Origin: Phycisphaerales bacterium
GTDB lineage: Bacteria > Planctomycetota > Phycisphaerae > Tepidisphaerales > Tepidisphaeraceae
Reading direction: 5' to 3'
Assembly (NCBI GenBank): GCA_003153655.1
Contig: PMAK01000037.1
Location: 439-17,991 of the forward strand
DNA: 17,553 nt
The position numbers and the translations under genes are program-made. Below the pieces are notes generated by a model, which was not told the origin of the DNA, ran no database searches, and saw only the letters and a program-made list of their open reading frames with translations. Position 1 is the stretch's first letter, and each line of letters begins with the position of its first letter. This document shows positions 5,210 to 13,070 of the stretch, one piece after another.

Positions 5210-6673
5210 TTAGTTGGCAGCGCCTGCGCTGGCCATCGAAGTTGGAGGTTTATTGAATCGGCTGCCCAGCACGGTTAGGCGACGATTGGTAGCCGGAGCC
5301 GGCGGAAGCAAAGAGGTAATGAGCATGATGAACAAGGCGACCGCAATGTTTGCGACGAGAAACACGAGAGCCATTGATCCATCGACTTTCAAATAACTCT
5401 TGCCGTTGTAGGCGAAGATGATGATGGCAGTTGCCATGACAATCGCGAGCGAAATCGGAATCAGCGCACGCCAGGCAAGCATCATGAGCTGATCGAAGCG
5501 AAGACGTGGAAGGCTCCAACGGACCCACATGAATACGAAGATGAAGAAGATCGTCTTGCCGAAGAAAACCGCTGCGCGGAAGACGCAGGCGACGATGCTG
5601 GTGGTGACCGCGGGATGGGATGGATCAACGTTGCCGGCCAGCGCGGGCCAAGCCCATTCGATCCAGGGAAGATGCCAGCCGCCAAAAAATAGCGCGACGC
5701 AGACGGCGCTGGTGGTGATCATTCCCGCATATTCACCCAGGAAAAAGAGGGCGAACCGCATCGCGGAATATTCGGTGTGATACCCGCCAACCAGTTCCTG
5801 CTCGGCTTCGGCCATGTCGAACGGCGCCCGATTGGCCTCGGCGTGAATGCAGATGAGAAACATGATAAAGGCGAGCGGCTGGGTGAAGACGTTCCAGGCG
5901 GGGATGATTTTGGCCCAGTAATGACACTGCTGCTCCACGATAATATTCAAGTCAAGCGTTCCATACATCAGCACGATGCAAATGACGGAAAGCCCGAGCG
6001 GGATCTCGTAGGAGATCATGTTGACGCAGGCGCGCAGTCCACCAAGGAATGAATATTTGTTGTTGCTCGCCCACCCGCCGATGACGACGCCGTAAACGGC
6101 CAGCGAGAGGACGGCCAGGATGTATAGAACACCGATATTCAGGCTGGCGATCTGAAACGGATACCGGTAGGTGATCTGGAATTGGCGCGTGCTACCGATT
6201 TGGACAGGATTGCCGACGAGTTCGTCTCCCTGTGCGATTTGGCTTTGTGCGGCTTCGACAACGGAAATGGTATTGGAAGGTGGAATGGTAATGATCCGAT
6301 CAACCTGCCGCGTGCCGCCCCACGGAAGCACGGCAATGCTGACGATGACCACGATGATCATGATGCCTGGCGCGACGGTGAAAAGAATCTTGTCCACGCC
6401 CGCCGCGCGGTAGTCCTCTTTAACAATGAATTTCAACCCATCGGCCAACGGCTGTCCGAGGCCATTCATTTTCCAATTTTTGATGATCGGAAGAATCCCG
6501 AATCCAAGCCCGACGCGATTCGGCCCGATGCGGTCCTGAACCCAGCTCGCGACCTTGCGCTCAAGCAGGATCAGATACGCAATCGTGATCATGATCGTGC
6601 CGTGGATGATGAGGGCGATAAGCGCCCACGGCGGGATATTTACGGTCCACCAGGTTATGACGCGATCAATCAT
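5210..6673 (-). CDS. nuoH: NADH-quinone oxidoreductase subunit H, enlarged
   Basis: NuoH is the membrane subunit that joins the two arms of complex I and forms part of the quinone chamber. Diagnostic segments: 'ERKVASWVQDRIGPNRVG' (38-55), 'DGLKFIVKED' (78-87), 'GWASNNKYSFLGGLRA' (200-215) and 'EANRAPFDMAEAEQELVGGY' (279-298), the conserved acidic quinone-site loop. At 487 residues it is well above the usual 320-350. The extra length lies in two places: a polar insert of about 50 residues (roughly 120-172) between the second and third membrane helices, and a C-terminal extension after about residue 425 that includes an additional hydrophobic helix (434-456) and a Pro/Ala-rich tail. The start at 6673 begins MIDRVITWW; no strong ribosome-binding site is seen, so coupling to nuoG 36 nt upstream is likely. 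Confidence 0.95.
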   Translation of the reverse strand: MIDRVITWWTVNIPPWALIALIIHGTIMITIAYLILLERKVASWVQDRIGPNRVGLGFGILPIIKNWKMNGLGQPLADGLKFIVKEDYRAAGVDKILFTVAPGIMIIVVIVSIAVLPWGGTRQVDRIITIPPSNTISVVEAAQSQIAQGDELVGNPVQIGSTRQFQITYRYPFQIASLNIGVLYILAVLSLAVYGVVIGGWASNNKYSFLGGLRACVNMISYEIPLGLSVICIVLMYGTLDLNIIVEQQCHYWAKIIPAWNVFTQPLAFIMFLICIHAEANRAPFDMAEAEQELVGGYHTEYSAMRFALFFLGEYAGMITTSAVCVALFFGGWHLPWIEWAWPALAGNVDPSHPAVTTSIVACVFRAAVFFGKTIFFIFVFMWVRWSLPRLRFDQLMMLAWRALIPISLAIVMATAIIIFAYNGKSYLKVDGSMALVFLVANIAVALFIMLITSLLPPAPATNRRLTVLGSRFNKPPTSMASAGAAN

Positions 6674-6709
6674 GTTGGTTCTGTTTCATCCGTGATGAAT
6701 CGTTTCGGA

Positions 6710-8308
6710 CTATAGCTCCGCGAATTCCATGGCCGGGGCCTGAACATGCTCCGTCGGCAGCGAGACGGCTGCAAACGGCTCGCCCATTTCCTTCCGGATC
6801 GCCTGGGCATTGTACACGCCGGTGCGGCCCAGCAGGGCAAGGTAAAGATCCCCTTCGCGCGTGATCCCTTCCGGCGGAACAATCGCCGCCGCAAACGGCT
6901 GAATCTTCCCCGCGTAATTTTCCCAGCACCCATCTTTTTCCGCCCAGGCCGCGCCAGGAAGAACAACATCCGCCGACTCGCTCAGCGTCGTCGGCAGAAT
7001 ATCCTGAACAACGCGAAAACCCGTAGCCAGAGCGGCGGGAAGAGCGCCCTTAATCCAGTTCGACAGATATCCGCCAACAATCCAGCCACCCTTTAGATTT
7101 TTCAATAGCGGGTTATTCCCGCTGATCAATTCGTTGTAATTGGCCGAGGGTCCGCCGAGTTGTGATATCACGCGGCGAATGCCTTCGGCGTTGGGGACCT
7201 TCTCAGCTTTGATGACGAAGGTTTGCTGCCCAGTCAGGGAATGGCGAAAAATGTCGTCTTCTTCGGCGCTGGGCACAGGCCCGAGAATCAGCACCGCTTC
7301 GGGATCGATCGCACGGATCGCCGACCCAAGCAGGAACGCCTCTTCACACGCCATCATCGGCGAGAGCATCGCATAAAGGCTCCCGCTGGATTGTGCCGCC
7401 AGCGATTTAAGCTGCGCCACGGCAAAATCGAACGCCTCGCGCGTCGAGGTCTTCGTCAAAGAGCCATGCTCTTTCTTGAACGCCGATTTCAACCGTTTTT
7501 CGTTTTGGATGATCTTGTACGAATATCGGGTGTCATCGCTGATCCACCACCCATTCACTTCCGCGTTATAGCGCGGCTTGATGCGATAAACGACGCCGTT
7601 GTTGTATTCAAGAAAAATGTTCTCCCCGCCCGAATCAACCGGCGAAATAGATGGCGTCTGCTTCAACAGCCAGACGCGCTGCTTGAACAGGAAATCCTTA
7701 TCAAGCAAAGCCCCCACCGGGCAGAGATCGACCACATTACCCGCAAGTTTATTGTTGCAAGGCTTGCCGGGGAAAATATCGATCTCCTCCCGATATCCGC
7801 GTCCATCAACATACAACTCACTCGTCCCGGAAACTTCCCGGGTAAATCGCACGCAACGCGTGCACATAATGCAGCGATCCGAGTAGAGATAAATATTATC
7901 GCCGACGTCTTTTTTCGGCTTCTTGGCCTTGTCTTCCTCAAACCGCGACTGGCTCCGCCCATATTCGTACGAATAATCCTGCAAAGAGCATTCACCGGCC
8001 TGATCGCAAACGGGGCAATCCAGCGGATGATTGATCAGCAGGTATTCCATGACCTGCTTCTGGCTGGCGACGGCCTTCGGCGAACGGGAATGAACCACCA
8101 TCCCGTCGCGAACAGGCGTCTGACACGACGGAACCAGCTTGGGAATCCCCTCGACTTCAACCAGACAGATTCGGCAGGAAGCCGGAATCGAAAGTCCCGG
8201 ATGATAACAGTAACTCGGCAGCTTATACCCGGCGTCCTGACACGCCTGCAGAACCATTTGGCGTTCTTTGCAATCGATGAGCTTGCCGTCCACGGTAATC
8301 TTGGGCAT
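6710..8308 (-). CDS. nuoG: NADH-quinone oxidoreductase subunit G
   Basis: NuoG is the large iron-sulfur subunit of the peripheral arm of complex I. With MPKITVDGKL as the N-terminus (ATG at 8308) it has 532 residues. All N-terminal cluster ligands are visible: [2Fe-2S] N1b at C34, C45, C48 and C62; [4Fe-4S] N5 at H94, C98, C101 and C107; [4Fe-4S] N4 at C146, C149, C152 and C196. The following molybdopterin-oxidoreductase-like domain (about 215 onward) lacks the N7 cysteines ('TPSISPVDSG' at their place) and is short, so the protein is much smaller than E. coli NuoG (about 900 residues). Short forms of this kind are known in other bacteria. A GTG 18 nt upstream could also start it; neither start has a strong Shine-Dalgarno. 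It is 76 nt downstream of the MBOAT gene. Confidence 0.95.
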   Translation of the reverse strand: MPKITVDGKLIDCKERQMVLQACQDAGYKLPSYCYHPGLSIPASCRICLVEVEGIPKLVPSCQTPVRDGMVVHSRSPKAVASQKQVMEYLLINHPLDCPVCDQAGECSLQDYSYEYGRSQSRFEEDKAKKPKKDVGDNIYLYSDRCIMCTRCVRFTREVSGTSELYVDGRGYREEIDIFPGKPCNNKLAGNVVDLCPVGALLDKDFLFKQRVWLLKQTPSISPVDSGGENIFLEYNNGVVYRIKPRYNAEVNGWWISDDTRYSYKIIQNEKRLKSAFKKEHGSLTKTSTREAFDFAVAQLKSLAAQSSGSLYAMLSPMMACEEAFLLGSAIRAIDPEAVLILGPVPSAEEDDIFRHSLTGQQTFVIKAEKVPNAEGIRRVISQLGGPSANYNELISGNNPLLKNLKGGWIVGGYLSNWIKGALPAALATGFRVVQDILPTTLSESADVVLPGAAWAEKDGCWENYAGKIQPFAAAIVPPEGITREGDLYLALLGRTGVYNAQAIRKEMGEPFAAVSLPTEHVQAPAMEFAEL

Positions 8309-8384
8309 AGCGTGGGGATGGTACACGAGGTTGTGAGGAATTTCACTAAGGGTAATTGTTTTTCGTTAGCAGGTTTCCGAAACG

Positions 8385-9788
8385 CTAGAATTGAAAATAA
8401 ATAAAAGGTTGCGGCGCTCGTGTCCCGTACGTCCCGCACATCTGCAACAAACAAAAGAAAAACAGAACCCCAAGAAGAATCCCCCGCTTCCTATTCAGCG
8501 GCCGACCTTCAATCCATTGTTTCGCGTTCGGAGCAAAATTCACCAAAACCAGCAAAACCGCCAGAACAGCGAACTGACCTATCGCCACGTTAGATTGAAC
8601 AAGTGATTGAGCGGAAACCCGCCCAAACAGACTCTGCACCCGGCTCCCAGCAATGCGAAGGCTCCCCGCCCGGAAAATCACCCAACCCACGACCACCGCG
8701 ATAAACGTCAGGCCCCGCGCGAACACTTTTGGCACAGGAACACCGATACGAGACCATCCATGATTCAGGATGAGCAGCGTTCCGTGAAATAATCCCCAAA
8801 TCGCATACGTCCACCCGGCTCCGTGCCAGATGCCCCCAAGGAGCATCGTCGCCATGACATTGAACTCCCGGCGAGATTCGCCTTTGCGGTTCCCGCCCAG
8901 CGGAATGTAAAGGTAATCCCGAAGAAATCGCGAGAGGGTCATATGCCACCGCCGCCAGAAATCGGCAACGTTTTCGGCTTGATAAGGATTGTTGAAATTG
9001 TCAGGCAGCCGAATGTTGAAAAGCATCGCAAGACCGATCGCCATGTCGCAGTACCCGGAAAAATCAAAATAGAGTTGCAACGTATACGCCAGCGCGCCGC
9101 GCCACGCATCCAGGAATGAGACAGCCTGCACGGAATCAAAAACCTGATTGGCCCACGGGGCGCAATTGTCGGCAATGATCACCTTGTTGAACAACCCAAT
9201 CGTCAGAAACGCAATGCCAATATGCACATTCGCGGGAATCCACCTTTTCGCCCCAGGCTGCGCAAACTGCGGCATAAGCTGGGAATGATGGATAATCGGA
9301 CCGGCAATCAAATGAGGAAAAAAAGCCACAAACAGCACGTACCGAAAAAAGCCAAGCTCCGCGGTTTGCTCGCGCGCCGCATCAACAAGAAACGCAATCT
9401 GCGTAAACGTGAAAAACGAAATCCCCAGCGGCAACGCGATTTGCAGCGGCTGAAAATGATGGCCGGCCAGAATCCCCCAATTCGTAAGGGCGAAATTGGT
9501 GTACTTAAAGAAGGCAAGCGCCGCGAGATTAGCCCCAACGCCAAGCGTGAGAATAAGTTTTTTGTAATTTGTTCGCTCGCGGCGAAGCGCCACCCCAATC
9601 CCGAAATTCGCCGCAATGCTGATGGCGATGACAAGCAAATTCCATGGATTCCACCACGCATAAAACACCAGCGACATCGCGGCCAGCACAACATTGGCCA
9701 GCCACCCCGAGATTCTCGCCGCCGCGAAATAGAGCACCAGACACAGCGGCAAAAAGACCAGCAGAAATTGGAAGCTGTTATAAAGCAC
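8385..9788 (-). CDS. MBOAT-family membrane O-acyltransferase (AlgI-like)
   Basis: A 467-residue multi-pass membrane enzyme. It has the MBOAT signature: 'DFWRRWHMTLSRFLRDYLYI' (276-295) followed by 'PLGGNRKG' and, at 317-330, 'LGGIWHGAGWTYAI', where H322 is the expected catalytic histidine. Hydrophobic segments fill most of the rest. AlgI-type proteins pass acyl (usually acetyl) groups across the membrane to modify extracellular or envelope polysaccharides. The start is a GTG at 9788, giving the family-typical MLYNSFQFLLVFLP. It overlaps the stop of the SGNH-like gene by 11 nt, a classic pairing in which the MBOAT protein moves the acyl group and the SGNH/AlgX/DltD-like partner finishes the transfer. 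The acceptor here is unknown. Confidence 0.93.
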   Translation of the reverse strand: MLYNSFQFLLVFLPLCLVLYFAAARISGWLANVVLAAMSLVFYAWWNPWNLLVIAISIAANFGIGVALRRERTNYKKLILTLGVGANLAALAFFKYTNFALTNWGILAGHHFQPLQIALPLGISFFTFTQIAFLVDAAREQTAELGFFRYVLFVAFFPHLIAGPIIHHSQLMPQFAQPGAKRWIPANVHIGIAFLTIGLFNKVIIADNCAPWANQVFDSVQAVSFLDAWRGALAYTLQLYFDFSGYCDMAIGLAMLFNIRLPDNFNNPYQAENVADFWRRWHMTLSRFLRDYLYIPLGGNRKGESRREFNVMATMLLGGIWHGAGWTYAIWGLFHGTLLILNHGWSRIGVPVPKVFARGLTFIAVVVGWVIFRAGSLRIAGSRVQSLFGRVSAQSLVQSNVAIGQFAVLAVLLVLVNFAPNAKQWIEGRPLNRKRGILLGVLFFFCLLQMCGTYGTRAPQPFIYFQF

Positions 9789-11445
9789 GATGAGAAGTCG
9801 GCTGCCAAACTACGCGGTAGAGACGCCACGTTTCGATGTCTGGCCCCCCACCGAAGATTGCCTTATCAAGGACAATCCCCATTTCAGGATCGATCGCGAC
9901 AACACAAACGCCGGCGGACGAGGAGAGAAATTCACGCTCGTCCACGGTAATTTTGCCAATCGGCGAAGTCTGAAGCGAAACGACGCACGGTATTGAATCC
10001 GATTGAAGAAGTCGGTCCTTTATTTCGGTGGCAAGGATAGGCGTAACGCCCGAACCGAAGATCGCCGCGGTCGCGGAGCCACTGCTCAATTGTTGAAAGA
10101 CGATGTCGGGGATCACTGATTTCCAGATCGGGTCAAGCGGCTGATTCTGCGCCACGGCAATGCAAAAAACCGCTTGGGGATACTTCGCAAACCACTGCTG
10201 AACCGTTTGGGTTCTTCGGAATTGTGCTTCGAGCGTCAAACCAACGGATTCCAGCAGCGGTCTCGCTTCTTCAGAATCGGTATAGAGTGGCATGCCACCG
10301 TTCACAAACTCAACAACTCTTTCCGGTGTGATGGCGTAAAAATTCGATTCGCGGCTCAGATAGCGAAACAGAATGCCTCGCTTGTCAGCAAAAATATTAT
10401 CGTCAGTGAGCATGTGGTCCGTGCCGGCGAGAAGGAAAACGCCAAGAACCTGATTGGAATCGGGCGGCAGGCCAAGAGCCGGACGCAGGCGGCGGATCAA
10501 TTCTTCAGTGCGAAGACGCCGGCAAGCGGGATTCGGGTGATACGGCGTGTCCATGAACCAGTCCGGAGGAAATGCCGTATCCACCGGCCGGTCGAGAATG
10601 ACAAAGCCGCTCTGTTGAAGAACGTCCGTCAAAAATCCCGGCGGACCCGAAACCGCCGCGGGGCGGGCGAAGTTCGGCCAGGTCCAGAGCAATTTGATTC
10701 CGTGAGATTGGGCGTAGTCGCCGAAATCTCGCACAGATTTCATCGCCGCAAGCCCGGAATCGCTCGGAAACGGAAACGATGGAAGCTGCGAATTTGCGCA
10801 AGGCGTCGTGACATTGATATCCCCATTCAGATCAAGCGTCGCAACGCTGTAAAAAGCGAGCTTGCGGAAATGGAAATAGTCGCCATGGATTCGATCAATC
10901 CACCCTCGAACAGATCTGGGCCACTGCGACCACGGAACAGCCGAAATCATTTTCGCCGATTCGACAGGGTTCAACTTCGCAAGATACGGCTTGTCATACG
11001 TCCAGATGTAATCGAAGGCCGGCCCCTGCGTATCCCGATACGTATCCGACCATGTCTCATATTCGGCAGAAAGAAGCACGATATCCCCCGCCCGCAGTTC
11101 ACCCCGAACCCGATCAAGCAGATAACGCAAACCCAGCCCGGCATGCGTGGCAAAATTCACCGTCGGAATATGCAGCTTCTTCTCAATCAACTCAGCGTCG
11201 ATCCCAAACAGCGCCCCCGATCCGCCGACAATAACGATTCGATGCGGCGCCGATTCCCGTCGCTGCATCGCGACGTGTTTCTGGCGATACAAAAGATCGA
11301 TCCACGCCGGGTCTTCCGTTGTGTAATAGTTGATGCAGAGTACGGAGACGATCGAAAAAACAACCGCCGCGCCGATGACGGTGATGAGCCAGACAAGCCC
11401 GAATGACCGAACCGATTTCGCGCGGATCGGCTGGAGTGGTTCCAT
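9778..11445 (-). CDS. Membrane-anchored SGNH-like protein with an extra C-terminal domain, MBOAT partner
   Basis: A 555-residue protein with one N-terminal membrane helix (17-38) and a large, probably periplasmic, part. The first half resembles the SGNH hydrolase/AlgX-DltD type found beside MBOAT enzymes: 'IVIVGGSGALFGID' (70-83) holds the candidate nucleophile S76, and 'DTPYHPN' (299-305) holds the candidate D299/H303 pair. Residues 120-300 carry intermediate motifs, such as 'SAEYETWSD' (126-134). The C-terminal 220 residues are not part of the usual fold. They contain 'AVFCIAVAQNQPLDP' (425-439), 'AAIFGSGVTPI' (460-470) and 'AGVCVVAIDPEMGIVLDKAI' (511-530), which resemble the pieces of an ILEI/FAM3-like domain in altered order. 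The start at 11445 has GGAG 6 nt upstream and lies one base after the IMPase stop. Probably completes acyl transfer to a polysaccharide. Confidence 0.72.
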   Translation of the reverse strand: MEPLQPIRAKSVRSFGLVWLITVIGAAVVFSIVSVLCINYYTTEDPAWIDLLYRQKHVAMQRRESAPHRIVIVGGSGALFGIDAELIEKKLHIPTVNFATHAGLGLRYLLDRVRGELRAGDIVLLSAEYETWSDTYRDTQGPAFDYIWTYDKPYLAKLNPVESAKMISAVPWSQWPRSVRGWIDRIHGDYFHFRKLAFYSVATLDLNGDINVTTPCANSQLPSFPFPSDSGLAAMKSVRDFGDYAQSHGIKLLWTWPNFARPAAVSGPPGFLTDVLQQSGFVILDRPVDTAFPPDWFMDTPYHPNPACRRLRTEELIRRLRPALGLPPDSNQVLGVFLLAGTDHMLTDDNIFADKRGILFRYLSRESNFYAITPERVVEFVNGGMPLYTDSEEARPLLESVGLTLEAQFRRTQTVQQWFAKYPQAVFCIAVAQNQPLDPIWKSVIPDIVFQQLSSGSATAAIFGSGVTPILATEIKDRLLQSDSIPCVVSLQTSPIGKITVDEREFLSSSAGVCVVAIDPEMGIVLDKAIFGGGPDIETWRLYRVVWQPTSHRAL

Positions 11446-11446
11446 C

Positions 11447-12262
11447 CTATCTCCGCATATCGCTCAACAGCTCAGGATGAGCGGCCGGACCAGCCATGAG
11501 ATAAGGAACCTTTCCCCCCGAATACCCCGTGAGATCGAACGGAAAAATAGACTGCCCTTTCGGGTCAGTCACAATCCCACCGGCTTCGATCACAATCGCC
11601 GCAGGTGCAGCGACATCCCACAGCTTTCCGTTGAGCGTGATCGCCCCATGCGCCACGCCCGTCGCAACCTGCATCGCTTCCATCGCGGCCGAACCCAGCA
11701 TGCGGATTTTCCAATTCGTCTGATCAAGCCATCGCCGCGCATAAGCGGGCGCTTTCTTGTCCGGGCCAAGCAAATTGCTCGTAAGCATCAGCATCGGGCA
11801 GTCGCCCAGCGACGTTTTGTTGACGGAAATCCGCCGCGATCCAAGCCACGCCCCCTGCCCGCGCGCCGCCGCAAACATCTCATCCCGCGTGACGTCATAC
11901 ACAACGCCCAAAACCGGCTCGCCCGCGTCAAGCAATCCAATGCAAACAGCAAAAATCCCCAGCCCGGCAAGAAAATTGTTCGTACCATCAATCGGATCAA
12001 TCACCCAGTTTCGCCCGCCAGGTTTGCGGACATCAAAGGTGATGGCGTCGCCCGTCTCGTTCTCCTCTCCCACGATACCATCACCGGAAAATTTCTTGTG
12101 GAGGCCGGTGACAATCAGCCGCTGGCTCGCCCGGTCGGCTTCCGTTACCGCTTCGTTCTGCCGCTTCAGCAGCCGCTCCACCTTTCCGTATTGCTCGGCC
12201 ACAAGCGCCCCGGCCGTCCGGGCAAGTTCGGTTGCGAGGTGAAGCTCCTCAGTGAGGTTCAT
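11447..12262 (-). CDS. Inositol monophosphatase family phosphatase
   Basis: A 271-residue Mg2+-dependent phosphatase of the IMPase/FIG superfamily. Metal- and substrate-binding motifs are complete: 'GEEN' (65-68, E66), 'WVIDPIDGTNNF' (86-97, D89 and D92), 'GVVYDV' (119-124) and 'LWDVAAPAAIVIEAGG' (214-229, D216). Members hydrolyse inositol-1-phosphate, histidinol phosphate, fructose-1,6-bisphosphate or 3'-phosphoadenosine nucleotides; the substrate cannot be told from sequence. I take the ATG at 12262 (MNLTEELHLA), which matches the normal N-terminus; an in-frame codon at 12373 would add an implausible 37 residues. No clear Shine-Dalgarno is present, but the start overlaps the Nudix stop by 14 nt, so translation is likely coupled. 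Its place in the kinase-to-MBOAT run suggests a sugar or cyclitol phosphate substrate (inference). Confidence 0.93.
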   Translation of the reverse strand: MNLTEELHLATELARTAGALVAEQYGKVERLLKRQNEAVTEADRASQRLIVTGLHKKFSGDGIVGEENETGDAITFDVRKPGGRNWVIDPIDGTNNFLAGLGIFAVCIGLLDAGEPVLGVVYDVTRDEMFAAARGQGAWLGSRRISVNKTSLGDCPMLMLTSNLLGPDKKAPAYARRWLDQTNWKIRMLGSAAMEAMQVATGVAHGAITLNGKLWDVAAPAAIVIEAGGIVTDPKGQSIFPFDLTGYSGGKVPYLMAGPAAHPELLSDMRR

Positions 12263-13070
12263 GGCGGCCGAGGTTAACCGCACGATTGGCCGCGTCAAAC
12301 CATTCCGCGCCGAAAAGCCCCCTGCCCCACAAAAGACCGGTCCCCAGCGCAACCGGCGTGAGGGCCGGATCATTCAACGCTTCCAGCAATTTGTCCTCTT
12401 TCGGTTCAATGGCCACGCACACATCATGCTCGCCCGCGTCCAGGGTTTGCTCGATCCGAGCGCGCGATTGATTCGATCGAACGCTAAAAATCAATTCAGG
12501 CTGGCGCAGAGATAGATCCTCGATCATTCCGACACAGACGATCTGCGAAATATCTTCGGCGGTGAGAGAAAGCTCTTCCGACAACTCACGCTCCATGTTG
12601 GCGAAGACATCGACGCGCTCGGCTGGCTCAAGTGATCCGGCGAAGGGATGGACTCTCAGCGGATAGTACGCAAGAGAAACATTCCGCCGGCCAAGCATGA
12701 GATATCCATCCGAGCTTTGCAGCGCGCAGCTCAGGCCGACGGGATTGGCCAGGACCTCGGGGCCGAATCGGTCGGCTAGATCGGGATGAGTAAGATTGGT
12801 GCCCCAGAATATTTTGTAAGAAGTGCGGCTGAGTTCCAGTTCAAGCGTTTTCCCGGCGCTAAAGCGCTCAAGCCTGCAGAGGGGCCCGTCAAATAGTTTG
12901 ACACCGGGCCGGGATCGGGCCTGCCGCCAGGCCTGCTCGATTTGATTTTCAATTTCGATATTGGAGAGACGGAGCGAATCGACCCATTTGGTAATGACAT
13001 CAGCCCGATTGAATTGACCGATGAAGCGAAACGCTACTGACGCCGGTTTCATCGGATGGGATGCCGTCAT
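12249..13070 (-). CDS. Nudix hydrolase resembling NUDT22 (UDP-sugar pyrophosphatase type)
   Basis: A 273-residue protein with a variant Nudix box: G145-x5-E151, then nine residues instead of seven, then R161-E162-L-S-E165-E166-L-S-L, so the catalytic glutamates are present but the spacing is two longer and the usual Gly is Ser. The preceding part is distinctive: 'RPGVKLFDGPLCRLERF' (54-70), then 'LELSRTSYKIFWGTN' (78-92) and 'LANPVGLSCAL' (107-117). This pattern is like eukaryotic NUDT22, which cleaves UDP-glucose to glucose-1-phosphate and UMP; that comparison is from memory. If right, it would link this gene to nucleotide-sugar metabolism next to a polysaccharide acylation pair. Start and kinase stop overlap as ATGA (4 nt). 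MKPASVAF at 13052 is an alternative start. Confidence 0.8.
   Translation of the reverse strand: MTASHPMKPASVAFRFIGQFNRADVITKWVDSLRLSNIEIENQIEQAWRQARSRPGVKLFDGPLCRLERFSAGKTLELELSRTSYKIFWGTNLTHPDLADRFGPEVLANPVGLSCALQSSDGYLMLGRRNVSLAYYPLRVHPFAGSLEPAERVDVFANMERELSEELSLTAEDISQIVCVGMIEDLSLRQPELIFSVRSNQSRARIEQTLDAGEHDVCVAIEPKEDKLLEALNDPALTPVALGTGLLWGRGLFGAEWFDAANRAVNLGRHEPH

Noticed and set aside
7223..8404. 393-codon plus-strand open frame opposite nuoG
   Set aside because: nuoG on the other strand has every expected cluster ligand; this frame is Arg/His-rich low-quality sequence produced by codon bias.
10174..12277. Two long overlapping plus-strand open frames opposite the SGNH-like and IMPase genes
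   Set aside because: Both are shadows; the minus strand has DPIDGT and GGSG motifs with good ribosome-binding sites, while the plus-strand translations show no domain.
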